Shown: positions 24,149 to 36,375 of the stretch, piece by piece
Layout: each line of letters opens with the position of its first letter
How positions within the stretch are numbered: position 1 is the stretch's first letter
Assembly: GCA_003993805.1 (NCBI GenBank)
Contig: RSEF01000001.1
Location: 152,972,383 to 153,036,382, forward strand
Direction of reading: 5' to 3'
Length of the DNA: 64,000 nucleotides
From: Himantopus leucocephalus
Taxonomy: Eukaryota; Chordata; Aves; Charadriiformes; Recurvirostridae
Program-made: the position numbers and the translations under genes
Notes under the pieces: model-generated
What the model saw: only the letters and a program-made list of their open reading frames with translations
What the model was told of the DNA's origin: nothing
The model's database searches: none

Positions 24149-24259
24149 CTCCAAGAACCGAGCATTTTGGCCCTTTCCAGCGTTATTATTACTTCTTTCC
24201 ACTACAAGCCACAGCACAAAGATCATACTAGAAGGTGTTGCAGTAATAGCAATAATTCC
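24149..24259 (-). other. candidate exon, 111 bp, 37 open codons with hydrophobic stretch
   Basis: In the minus sense a good acceptor (atatttctttctgggcag) ends at 24260, followed by 111 open bases and a donor-like gag/gtatgcc (intron from 24148). The length is a multiple of three and the frame is open. The first ~21 residues are hydrophobic and could form a membrane segment (core MIFVLWLVVE), followed by a polar Asn/Lys-rich part. The surrounding unspliced frame is open for 165 codons (24307-23810), so being open here says little. I do not recognise the peptide. Chance is the leading alternative. Confidence 0.22.
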
Positions 24260-27200
24260 CTGCCCAGAAAGAAATATTATGATAATTATATAATGATGGT
24301 AGTACATGTATTAGGTAATAATTAAGGAAACTTAAATACCTTTATTATGGAAACACTTCAAGCTGACTCTTTAACACTAGTGTGCAAAACAGAGATAAGT
24401 AACAAAAGTAACGTGTGGAGTTAATTCTTATGGATTGATGTCAGAAGCAGAGATAATATAAATTCCACCCTACATTCAGGATATGGGTAAGAAACATTTC
24501 ATTTATGGATAATAACAAACAGTAGGAGAAAACTAAACCAAAGACAGAGACGAAGCCACACAGAAACAATTCCTTCAGTTTTGGCATGGTAGTGAGGTGC
24601 AGAAAATGAAAATGGTAGAAAATACCACAGACAAACCTTGAGAAGGCAGACAGAAAGCACAGTAGGAAGGCATGGAAATCAGTCAAACTGAGACAGGAAA
24701 CTTGAACAGATACAAAAGTAAATTTAATGTCCCCTGCCATGCCCCCAAGCTAATAGAACCGATATTTCCACCTGAAGAAATGACAATCAAATAAGCACTC
24801 CTCCCCCAAAATATATCACTCAATAAAAGCAAAGTTCATTGGAAATATTTTTGTCTAAAATTGTCTAAATAAAATGACTTCAAATTCATATGATTCTGAC
24901 GGATAAAAGTCCACTAATCCATTCAAAATGTTATGAGGAAAAAACTCAAAACAGCATGACAACACCCAATATTAAAAAAAAACAAACAGCCCCCCCCCCT
25001 CGCCAACCCTGAACTAAAACGTGGTGTAATAAAGGAGTGAAAGCATTCTAGTGCTGCCCATGAAAGCAACTACCCCTTGGCTATAGTCTCTAGGCTCGTG
25101 AACTTGTAGCGACCCAAGAAATGAGCTTTTCTGGAGTTCTGGTAAGCAGCAAGATATTTAGATGGCAGACACTTGGATGTAAAAAGCCTGTTTCTTCTAA
25201 TAGTTAACTCTGCTTCTTTCTTGGTGGGAGTATAAAGAATTATTTCCTATTTTATACTTACAGCTGTGTATATGACTGTGGTTGGCTTTTGGTTGGCACT
25301 CAAATGAAAAGAATTTTTAATTTTTTTCCCCCAGATGTCTTCAAATAATTTTGTCAATATAGTTATCAAATCAAAATAATGTGGATAAGCAAAATATTTA
25401 ACAAAGAACACTTTTAATAAAAACAAAGAAGTAGTTTCATAATAGGTACATCATTGAACACCCTCATTATTTGACTGTATGAGATTATGTGTTAAGGCTT
25501 TCTCATTCTCTTCTGCTGCAACTTTTTCATTAAACATTTGATAGCAAAGGGAGCATGAACTGAAACACAGACCTCTCACTTACCAGGGAAGCACTTTAAC
25601 GTTTTAGAAGACATTTCAGTTCTTTCTTTGGCCAATAAATATTTACTATTTCTTCCTCAATTTCTCCTCCCCGTTTATCTAACATTGAAAATTTTTTGGA
25701 CATATGTTTAAAAAAAAAAGTCAGGATGGTTTCTTTCAAAATTTCTGATATGTCATTTCATTTGTTCAAAATTATTTGGGAAATCTGACCAGAATTTTAA
25801 AATAACTTTGAATCAACCTAAACAGTACTTTTATGGCAAATTTTAAAATCACACAGTTCTGCTCATGACAACTAATTTTTGTTACTTATGTTATTTTCAA
25901 TACTGCATCCAAAAATTTCACAGCTGTTCCTGAGGGGGAACCGAACAAAAATAACACTGACAAGTTCATTTTGAAGCACTCCTCCCACTAGTCAAAACAG
26001 ACTATTTAGCTACATAACAGTGTCAGGAACAAAAAAAAAATACTGCAAAACAAACGGAGAACAGACGGTTTTCAAAGTATCTAATACATCATGCATTCAA
26101 ACGACTTTCATCATTTTTACTGTCTGCTGATTTTTGCTGGCTGCATTATACCTTTGCTAAAGGACAAAACTAATGGCAAACAACTAAAGACATTCAAAGG
26201 CCAAAGTGCTAAGAACAGGTTGCCTTCATTTACTTTATCGTTCATTATTCAAGTGGCTGCTTGTAATATTTAAATGGGTCAGCCAAGTCATAGCATTCAC
26301 TGCAGAAACTCATTAGTGCTCATTATCTTATGACCGCTACCCTACCAGGCAGGGCAAGTGGCATGTGCAACGTACCAAGGATGATGGGTTAAGTGACAGA
26401 GACAGCAAAAGGAGGAAGAAGTTCTTTACCACTAAAAGCAAATTGCTCCTTTCATCCTGCCAACAGCTCCAGAGTTGCCCATAGGTCCTTTGCTGCTAGA
26501 ATCACCTAAGACTCCTTCCAGGAAATAAATACTTACAGAATTTGGGGACTTTCCCTGTTTTTAGAATCCTGAGCTGTAAAAAAGTAGGGTTTGGTCAGAA
26601 GCAGCAGTGTCTGGATGCGTGCTCGTGTTGATACTACAGAACTCTGGGGTGCCCATTTTGTGATATTAATTCACATTTCCAGTCCTATTCTTCCTAAGCT
26701 CTAGAAAACTAATAGAGAGCAGCCCAGCAACACCTAAACAGAACGCCCCGGTGGCATTTGTTTTCCTTTTACTGGGTATGACATTTCTCCTATGAGTGAA
26801 TATAAAGTTCCCGAGCATTATTGGCAATCCAGACCCACACTGCACCAGCCAAATATTTTGTAAGATTCTAAGCAGTCAGCAGCGTTTTTCTTTTCTGCCC
26901 CGAGCTCCCCCAGCCGTTTGAGTAAGCACAGACCGGCAGGGCAAGGGCCGTCTCAGGCGTGTGGCTGATAGCTACAGCTGGGCACAGAACGAGTCACAGC
27001 TTCCGAGTGGCACCTGCCTCCTGGCCTTTAGCCTCTAATTACGGTTTGGCACTTAAACTTGCAAATATTGATTGGTGAAACATTTTATGATAATCATGTG
27101 GAAACGTTTTGCTGCTCGCTCCTTAATGATATTACTGGAAACATTTTGTAGCTCATTTGGCCGTCCTTTCATCTTGGCACTTAGAGGCTTCACCTTCATA

Positions 27201-30200
27201 AAAAGAAGCCCACGCTCCACAGAGGACTTCACACCTAGGCAGAGAGCCGCCAGCCGTTTACACAGATGCCTAATGTTCTGCATAGAGCTCATTTAGTTCT
27301 GGCAAAGAGAATGATTTAAGAGTGTAGAAAGATAACTATATGCTTAAACGTATAGATAGACGTAACTGGGCTCATACACAGGCATAAAAACTGGAACAAG
27401 GGTTATGACTACAAGGAGGAGGGAGTGATAGCAAAATATAAAAATGAAAAATAAACACATTACAATTTTATAGTACTTCACTTTGACTTAGAATCACACA
27501 TGCTTTTCTATTTTATTTATTTTTTTATCACCTAGGATAATTGTATACAAAAGCTTTCATCATGCTGGAGTGATTAATGTACTTCAGTACAAAGTCGCTG
27601 GCACCTCTAGAGTAGTCTCATTCATGTTGGTTTGAAATCCTTCTGGGATGTTTTGAATCCCACAGCAACATACTGCAGAATTTACAATATTTCTTTGATA
27701 TTTATATTCTGAAAACAGCAAGGGAGCACAACAATAAGAAAGGATCTATTGTGCTGAGCCTAGCAACAGCATCCCAGTCTCAAAAAGGTTAATCCCCCAT
27801 TTCATCACATCCTGATGCCTTGCTGATAGTCCCCACTGAAAGTGTTCATGTGCAGCTTTCTGCCATTTCCTTAAGGCAGACTGTGTCTGGTTTTGGGGAT
27901 GGGGGACGTTTGCTTAATTCCAATGACAAAAAAAAATGAAATTTAAATTGGTTCAATAAAAATCAAAGAATTCTGCAGGGCAAAATCCCTTTTTTTTGTG
28001 TGTGTGAAATGGATTTCACTAGAACAATGCAAAGAGCCATACAGCAAGCTGCTGAAGATGGCTGAGATTAAAGAAAGGTTTGAAGCTGTTCATGGGAAAT
28101 GATCTAAGCAAAGACTAGTGAATAGTGGATTTTAATGGTTATATTAAAGTAGTAGATGAGCTCTGAGACAGATGCTTTATACCAGAACTTTTATAATATG
28201 TCTTCATTTTCTCTGATCTATTTTATATTACCAATAAAAAAGAGTGGGGTTTTTTTAATTGCACGTTAAGTTAATGAGTGTCAGGAAAACACATCTTGTG
28301 CTGCATGTTACTCAAATGTGAAATATGAGTTTTCTTTACAGTTTTCGTTAGTGCTAAGCACTTATAGACAATTTCTTGAACGTTGAGATCCAGGGTCACA
28401 GCTGGGAAATGGCTGCAAAAAAACAAATGGCTCTTCGCTGAATAGCCATGGAAGCCACATAGATCTTTCTGCTTGCTTTTTTTTTGTAGCTAGAAAGGGT
28501 ACTTAGATCCCTATTTTAGGCATCTAAGCCACCCTCCCTTCTTAGCTACAGAAAGCAGTTGTACGGAAATTCAGGCCACCAAACTACAATGGTTGAGAGA
28601 AAGTTTTGAAGAAGCCTGTTTTTCTCACTGGCTAGAGAGGGAAACCTATCCCGACACTGGATATTCCCAGTACGATGTGTAAGTTGTTGACGATGTATAC
28701 TTCATTAAATCCGTCCAGATTTCAGTGATTCTACATGCAAAGTCTGAAGGACAGTATGTAAGGGTACATTTTCACGTTGTTGATGTTGCATCCTACTAAG
28801 ACTACAGAGAAATTCAGAAGAGGAGTCAGTCCACATCCACTTTCCGAGCATGTGAGCAGCAAACCCTTGTCCTCAGAGACCTCCTCCTGCTGCTGCTCCA
28901 AACGGGAGTTTTGCCAGGGCAGCCTGGCAACCTAAGCTTTTTGTGTCCTTACCCTTAGTTGGTTCACTGCCGAATGACAAAACAGGCAGCTCAAAGAAGT
29001 CACCCTGCCAACCAAAGGCACACACACACACGTTTCCTTGCTGCGGTGGAAAGCAGAGGATTTTTTTTTCCATCAGCTCTGTCTGCACAGTCAGTAAACA
29101 ACAGGCTCTGGCAGCTAGTATCCCTGCGCTGACTTGGATGGCCCTGGAGATGAGCAGAGGGAAGGCAAAGAGTGCCAGGGTAGGCTGCAGGTTCATACCT
29201 GCTCTAATTTACTCCTCTGAGTTTCACAACACTTTGAGCAACAGTAAGTGGGAAAGCTGCACAAACATCTTACTAAGGTATGTTTTGGTTGGCCTTTAAG
29301 CTTTAGAAATCTTAAACAGCCCTCATTAAGTGATCCATATACAGCAAACATTTAGCATTGTGTATATACAGATTGCTTCTTGCGTCTCCAAAGAAACGGT
29401 GTGTCGACATTTAGATGAATGTTCGGATTCTTTTCTGTAGAGCATGAAGCAAAATGAAAGAGCCAGATCACAATGGAGGGGTTTTTTTTTCATTATTTGT
29501 GAAAACACTATCCTTTGAATACTCAGTTGATTAGAGCTGATCTTTCTTTCAAGCAAATTTTTCTCCTTAAGAAAAATAAAGTGCTGTGGAATTTGCAGTT
29601 TATAGAACTATTTCCCTCATTCTCTGGAAATCAAATATGTTTTCAAATTTGGAAGTGAGGCATGCCATAATTAGAGACATTGCAGTTAGTTCCAAAGGGA
29701 GCTGACAATTAACAAAATAGATTTTAAAGACATCTTCGTTAGAACTGTTCTTGTAACCTGAATTGGAATAAAAGTGTCCTGAAGCAGCAGAAGAAAAAAA
29801 GAACACAAGAGAGCAAGTGGCTTTATTTATTTTTTTTCTTTTAACAGTGAAGAATCAGTGTTTTGTTTCAGCTATCCAAAGCCCAGTTCTCTCTCTGAAA
29901 CATCTAAGATCCTGTACACTGTCTGGCCCTAGATGCTTTGGTAGCCAGGGCTCAGGTCAGTGAAACGGGGTTTTTTTGTGTCACTGATGTACTGTGCTAG
30001 GCCTGGGAAGAACAATGTCTTTGACATGACTTGTGATGTTGCAGGCTGATGTTGATGTGAATGTGACACACAATGAAGACATCTAGCCTATTACATGTAA
30101 TCTAACACATGGACTCCCCATTAAGTCTATTGGACGTATATGGAGGTATGTACCTGCTCTGGGGACGCCTACCATGTAAGCTGATAACAGAAGGAGCCTG

Positions 30201-32243
30201 ACCGACCCTTCTGGAGAAGTCCAGCTTTTTCAGCAACATAGGCTGGTGGAAATAAAAATGGCCCTAAGGCAATTGGCATGGAAGTATGAAGTCAGTGAAC
30301 TGAGATGTGAATAGCAAGAGAGAAGATCACAAGTTTTGGTGTGTTGCCCGCGTCCAACCAATAAACTATTGCTCAATTTCTTCTTACAAGACATGGCTCA
30401 GTGCATAGGAGAAAGAAATATGCACTCATTGGCATGAATAACCTTTCTTCAACTGCAGAATGATGCATGGAGGTCATCTAGATGTGGATCAGTACAGGTG
30501 TTATGGCAGTCACTCCCTAGTGGTTTGGAGGGCAGGAAAAATCCAAACATCAGTGTGCAGTAAGCGACTCCAGACGTGATACACTTGTGATACCAGAGGT
30601 TCCTGGAATCTGTTTCTACTGTTGGAACCAAGGGCAGTTATACTTCCATCTCCGGTGAAAGAAACTTCAAGATAATAAGAGGAAGTATCAATGAGAGGAT
30701 CTGCTGGTAGCTATTTATCTTTGGTGTTAGCCCATTTTTGAAGGCAGGAACCAAGCCCCTAGTTCTGTTGTCCTCTCATCGTCTGTCTAGTGCCTATCAG
30801 CTGTATTTCTCCATCAGGTACAACACATTTTAGCAGTTACTGGACACCTAACAGTCCAGCTTGACATTTTGGTGACTGCAAATGCTGAGGTAACCTTTCT
30901 CCAAAGCTCAGCTGTTCTGTTTTGATACAGAACTGCGAGGAGTGTAATCAAGTGAAATACAGCATATTTTACATTAATAGCATCCCTCGCCCCAAAACAA
31001 GCCTTTGGCTGTCCTTACTAGCCAAATTTGTATTAGCAGTGGGATTTAATGGGTGCCAGACATGCACCCTTAGAGTACAGTATGTAATGGACATGTGGGT
31101 TTCCCGTGCCACTGATGGCTGCGCTAGTGTATGTGCTCTGGATTAAACGTCAGTAAGTGAACACAATAAAATGCAGTGATTCTCAATGTAACAAGATAAT
31201 GCAGTGCCCATTCTGCTTGTGGCAATTCTCAGAAATAATTAATTAATGGTCTGGAAAGTTAATTGGGTTTTCTGGACCTTTGATATTAGATTTCACAACA
31301 GTCTCTATTGTGAGCATGTTATTTTATCTGTTAAACCACATCTTTACATATCCCACCATTCCTGTTCTGCTTGGTTTCAAGGCTTTGGAGACATCTATTG
31401 AGTACGACATCCCGAAAGTGTCTTTTTTGATCCTCTGTGCTCATGGATTTTTCCAGTATTTTTCCTGGATACAACTCCAAACACCTTGATTATCTATGTA
31501 CCTCAGATAAGAATTTTTTTTCTAGTTACTTAGAATTTATTTCTTTCTTACATCTTGCCCTCCAGTACAGACTCCTAGGCAGAACAGCTATGACAGGCCA
31601 TCAACTATGCAAGCTTTTTTCTTCTATACTATACAAAAGAAACTACTACACTGAAACTTTTTGAGTTGTAGAGATACCTGAGCTAGTTTGACACAGACTG
31701 CAAAAATATCCACTTTGGGATCTTGGTGGGTCCTGTAGTCCTTCCTTAGCCTCTTGTTATCTTGGCTTCATTGTTATCAAGACCCAAGCTGGCAAGTTTA
31801 AAAGTCTCTATGAACTGGAATTTATCTTCTAAGTTTGGCATAGACGTAACCTTTAAAATGAGGGTTGTCTCTGCCTCCTCAATCCTTAGCCTCTTTACAG
31901 AAAAGGCTCAGTTTCTAGCTGTTGAAGTTGTGACTTATGTGATGTGCCTGATGACTGGAATGGAAGAGAAAACATTAAATGTAATTTTCCATTATTAGAC
32001 GACCATGTACAACATTGCTATACCATGCAGTGGACAAGAAAGTCAAGTCTTGGTAAACAGCAAATTGCGTAGGAGCTTAACTAGTCAATACAAGTGGAGG
32101 TGATCAAACACTCTAAACCCATTTTTATTCTACACTGCAGTCTGACTTTATACTTGGTTTGCATGCTTTTAACCTGTGGAAAGGCAGCAGTGGCTGAAAA
32201 CCTAAAGAAAGCACGATGTGACTCAGGTATTAATTTATAGAAG

Positions 32244-32783
32244 TGAACTGGGTCTGGCTGGGATGGAGTTAACTTTCTTCTTGGCAGCCCATATAGTTCT
32301 GTGCTGGATTTGGGACCAAAACAGTGTTGATAACACAGGGACGTTTTAGGTGCTGCTGATCAGTGCTTGCACACCATCAAGGCTTTCTCTGTTTCTTGCT
32401 CTGCCGTTCCCAGCAAGCTGGCTGGGGTGGGCAAGAGGCTGTGAGGGAACACAGCCAGGACAGCTGACCCCAACTGACCAAAAGGATATCCCATGCCATA
32501 TATCATGCTCATCAGTAAAAACTGGGGAGGAGGGGTAGATTTTTCAAGGTAGCTGCCGCTCAGAGACTGATTGGGCATCGGTCTGTTAGTGGGAGGTAGT
32601 GAGTGATGGTCTTTGCATCACTTATTTGGTTTTTTTCCCCTTTGCTTCACTTCAAATGCCTTTATCTCAAGCCTCTAGGGTTTTTTTTTTTGCTTTTGCT
32701 CTTCTGATTGTCTCCCTGATCCCTCTGGGGGAGAACAAGTGAGTGGCTGGTTGGTGCTTAGTTACTGGCCAGGGTCAACGACA
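32244..32783 (+). mobile_element. solitary endogenous retrovirus LTR, second avian family
   Basis: About 540 bp from tgaactgggtctgg to ggtcaacgaca. I recognise the order of blocks as a common bird LTR: gtctggctgggatggagttaa, aaaacagtgttgataaca, agtgcttgcacaccatcaagg, acagctgaccccaactgacc, ggatatcccatgccatat, tttatctcaag and the 3' ggccagggtcaac. The sense strand is plus, with a TATA-like region around 32498-32525 (ccatatatcatgctcatcagtaaaa). No gag, pol or env sequence flanks it, so it is a solo LTR. No target duplication is visible (agaag left, atcct right), so either the exact ends are eroded or the flanks have changed. A T11 run near 32680-32690 is a local expansion. Confidence 0.85.
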
Positions 32784-35507
32784 ATCCTCTACAGCATGTC
32801 AGTTCCTTGTTTTAGAGAAGTGAAAAATAAAAGACAACAGCATAATTATAAATCCAATCTTTTTAAGTGTTAAAGGTATCATGTTTGTTGTGGAATCATA
32901 TCACCTTAATTGCTGAGTGTAAATGTCAAATACATTTAAAAATAAAAGGTTTTCATTCTTCTTCTAAACAAAAATGGTACAACTGTATAAATGTCGCAGC
33001 AACAAATATTACCTTATATTAAAAAGGGCATTTTATGAGAGGATGTGGTATGTGAAGACCATGTGTATGCATCAACTTTGTCCGCAACTTCAGTTTATAT
33101 TCCATATAGTATATTACTGAAATAATGAACCCCATGCACTCAATTTAACACCTTTGACACCTTTTACTTCCTTGACATTTTTTGAGTTGGAAATATTTTT
33201 ATAGAGATCTCTTCCCTGAAATTGCACAAAGTTGACAATCACATGTCAATGAACCCAAGACTTTCTGCCAGAGGCAGAAAGCAAGGGCAGCAGCAAACTG
33301 GATTTCAGAGTACACATCTTCCCATTAGTCCAGGGATTGGCAAAATTATCAAGGGAGTGAAAAACAGCCACCAAATATACAAACCTGCTTCCAAAGTCCT
33401 TACTGTTTTTCAGATTTCCCTCTCTTAACTCCAATTTTTCCTCCTCCCACAGATTTCACAATAAAAAGGGCAAACCTCAGAATAATCTGATAAGTACTTA
33501 CGCATTTGTGGATTCAGTCGCATCTGAGTGAGGACTCCCCACAGCATGAAGGCCTAAAAATATACCTCCCACAGAGTTATACAACCTGAAGAAAAGTCAC
33601 AGAACTTAAAAGCAATCTAAATCAAAGACTTTTCTTACTTTTTAAATTTCTGAATTAGTTGATCTGAAATGCAATTAAAATTTTGCGTATATTTATTTTT
33701 ATTTTATCCAAACAAGTTGAGCATCCCTAATTTATACCACAGAGGATGAAGCTGATGGGGAAAGGACAGTTGGGTTGATTATTTTGCTTCATTCATAATG
33801 CAGTTTCCCCCCCCCCTCCTGCCATGTGAAACATCTCAGTGATTTTATGTTCTCCCTCCCTTACTCTAAAAGTACCAATGAAAATATCTTCCCCCTGACT
33901 GAGCAGATAGTTGATTTTAAAATAAACAGCTGTGTCCAGGCACAATGCACATATATCTCTGTTGCATAGCAAATGACTTGTAACTGGAATTACCAACATT
34001 AGGGTTTTTGACCTCCAAACAGTTAATTAACATTTGTCTTAAGTGACTAGTATGAAACTGATATCACTAGTGATAATGCAAAAAGGTTTGGCAGTTTGTG
34101 TACAGTTCTCAGTAGACAAGGATGGCAATACTGGCCACTGTGTAAAGAAGCCGGAACTTTATTGGAGGTTACAGCAGAGATCTTGGGAGGTGTGGAGTAG
34201 CTGAGTGCATGCTTCACTTTCATGCTGGATAAAAAGCCTTTTGGGATGCAAGAGTCATTGCTTTCCTGGATCAGGTATTGAAGGCAAAAAAATGAAGGTT
34301 AAAAAGCTATTTAGTAAGTCAGGTAGGACATGAATTTGAATATGGGATCCACTCCATGGTGACAAACTAACACTAAAAATGGTAGGATCCACAGTATGTT
34401 GCTTAGGCAAATAACAGGGACAGAAATCTTGGGCTCAGAGGGAAGTAACCTCCTTAAGTGCTTCAGTTCCCTTGATGAAAGGGAGAAAGAAGTCCCTCTG
34501 AAGGACTCATCTCCTTGGTTGAGGCACCTAAGTAAGTCAGCCCAGCTACCCCTTTGGAGGTCTTCATTTACCTCTTCACATGCTTGTAAGAAAGGACTGG
34601 AAGACACTGCATCACTGGACTGCAAAATGCTAGGAGCAAGTTAGATACCTGAGGTGGACAGGCTGGTTCCTAGCACATTTTCCCTTCCTGCTAGCCTGTT
34701 GTATTCATTCCTGCAAGTATTTTCTGTTAATTGCTCAAGAAGCCAGTGGGTCAAGTACGTCAACCGCGTTTCTTCCTGCCATGCATAAGTTAAGTTTACC
34801 TTTAATTCACCTGTGTGTAGTGTAAAGTAGTTCCACAATAACTGGCTGCTAAACAGTACTTAATTCAGCCACGCAGATCTGCAAATCGCAAGAACAATGA
34901 ATCACCGTTTATGTAAACCAGAAAATGTAGCTCTGTGCTAAGAATAATTCAATCCATCTATAAAAAGGCTCGTCCACAAATAGCTTCTCCCCTCTAAAAT
35001 GCTTCTACTTGGTTGGAGTTCTCCAAGGACTGGTTCTTTCCTTTCATTTATTGAAAGTTCAATGATGAGAGAAAGGTCAAAAGTGCTAGCAGTAGTTCAA
35101 ATGATGAGAAAAGCTTTGTTGTGTTTTCCCCCTCCTTTCATTTGTATACATTCTCTTTTTCAAACTATTCTCCAAAACAATGTATTTCTCTGAAAGGAGT
35201 TATAGGAACATTTGGTTACTCTCTGATCTCATTTCTATGTTTTCAAAGTCTCACTTTGGTGTTAATTTAAACCAATTTCAAGCAGCAGTGCACTCTTCTG
35301 TGAAAGAATGAGTGGCATGTGCCTTTACATTCAAAACCTGATTTCTTATTTATTGGCAGATTAGTTAGCAAACGGATGGCCTGAAGAATGTAAGGTGAGT
35401 AAGGTTTTTCAAGTAAAGTCTTAAAGCCACTGGTGGATTTTGTGACAACCTTAAATTGAGTAATTTGTATTTGACAAATGCTGTATTTGCCTCCAAAGAC
35501 TGACCTA
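32784..35507. other. gene-free unique sequence
   Basis: No recognisable gene. A C10 run lies at 33807-33816. The exon-like opening before a gtgagt at 35392 is only about 35 bases with internal stops and is not called. Confidence 0.5.
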
Positions 35508-35600
35508 CTTTCCTTCCTTCCTTCCTTCCTTCCTTCCTTCCTTCCTTCCTTCCTTCCTTCCTCCCTCCCTCCCTCCCTCCCTCCCTTCTTCCCTCCTCTC
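35508..35600. repeat. (TTCC)n to (CTCC)n microsatellite
   Basis: About thirteen TTCC units (to ~35560) pass into about six CTCC units (to ~35585) and then a mixed pyrimidine tail. The strand is all pyrimidine for roughly 90 bases. Homopurine-homopyrimidine tracts with mirror symmetry can form triplex (H-DNA). The Gly-Arg-Glu-Lys repeat peptide read from the minus strand is simply translation of this microsatellite. Confidence 0.95.
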
Positions 35601-35715
35601 TCGTAATCCATAAACCATGCCAAAATCCAAATTCTTTGCATTTCAGGCAAAAATATCCATTTTAATACTTTTTTTTTTCTGTGCAATGCAGTTGAATCTT
35701 TCCTTCAAAAAGTAT

Positions 35716-36375
35716 GAATCACAGAATTGCAAGATGGTTGAGGCAGGAGGCACCTCTGGAGATCATCCAGTCCTAGCCCCTGGTCAAAGTCAGGTCAGCT
35801 AGAGCAGGTTGTTTAGGGCTGTGGCCAGTTGGGTTTTTAGTATCTCTAAGGATGCAGACTCCACAATCTCTCTGGAAACGTCTTTCAGTGTTTGACCACC
35901 CTTGAACACCCTCACAGTAAATCAGAGTTTTGGGTTTTTTTATCATTAAATGGAATGTCCTGTGCTTCAGTTTGTGCCCGTTGCCTTCTGTTCTCTCACT
36001 GGGTATCACAGAAAAGACCCTGGCTCCATCTTTACTTTCCCCATCAGGTATTTTTACACATGGATAAGATGTCTCTGAGCCTTCCCTTTTCCAGGCAGTC
36101 CCAACTCTCTCAGCCTCTCCTCATATCAGAGATGCTCCAATCCCTTCACTACATTTGTGGCCCTTCGCCCTACTCACTCCAGCATGTCCATGTCTCTTCT
36201 GTACTGGGGAGCCCAGAACTGGACTTTCTACAAAGCTTCTTTCCATCTGATGTGTCCCCAGCCTGTGCTGGTACGTGAGGTTATCCATCTCCAGGTGAAG
36301 GGCTTTGCTTTTCCCTTTGTTGAACACCATGAGAATCTGGTCGACTCATTTCTCCAGCCTTTCAAGGTCACTGTC
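35716..36375 (-). mobile_element. CR1 LINE, 3' portion (about 660 bp)
   Basis: The plus strand reads the reverse complement of a CR1 3' end. It starts gaatcacagaattgcaag, then ggagatcatccagtcc, then blocks matching the order of the CR1 3' region: tttgaccacccttgaacaccctcacagtaaa, cttccttttccaggc with caactctctcagcctctcctcat, gatgctccaatccct, tggggagcccagaactggac, ccaggtgaagggctttgc, ttgttgaacaccatgag and ctttcaaggtcactg. It is 5'-truncated and diverged by many substitutions, so inactive. It sits about 115 bases from the pyrimidine microsatellite. Several short open frames on both strands here are shadows of this element. Confidence 0.92.

Larger units (their letters stand above)
22712..32243. 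other. gene-free unique sequence
   Basis: No recognisable gene. Simple tracts: A19 at 23727-23745 and C10 at 24990-24999. One exon-like stretch on minus (24149-24259) is listed separately. Blocks about 26090-26330 and 27020-27300 lack repeats and carry TAATTA-like words, so they might be conserved non-coding elements. A short segment at 30112-30175 faintly resembles an ancient amniote repeat (ccatt-aagtctattgga followed by a tacct step), too diverged to call. Confidence 0.5.

Noticed and set aside
28490..28545. Weak similarity to an ancient repeat (tacttagatccc...ttaggcatctaagcc)
   Set aside because: Too short and diverged to call without a library search.
35267..35686. 139-codon minus-strand frame with Gly-Arg-Glu-Lys repeats
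   Set aside because: The repeat peptide is the translation of the TTCC/CTCC microsatellite.
36121..36330. Short open frames on both strands at 35773-36396
   Set aside because: They lie inside the CR1 copy and are by-products of its decayed sequence.
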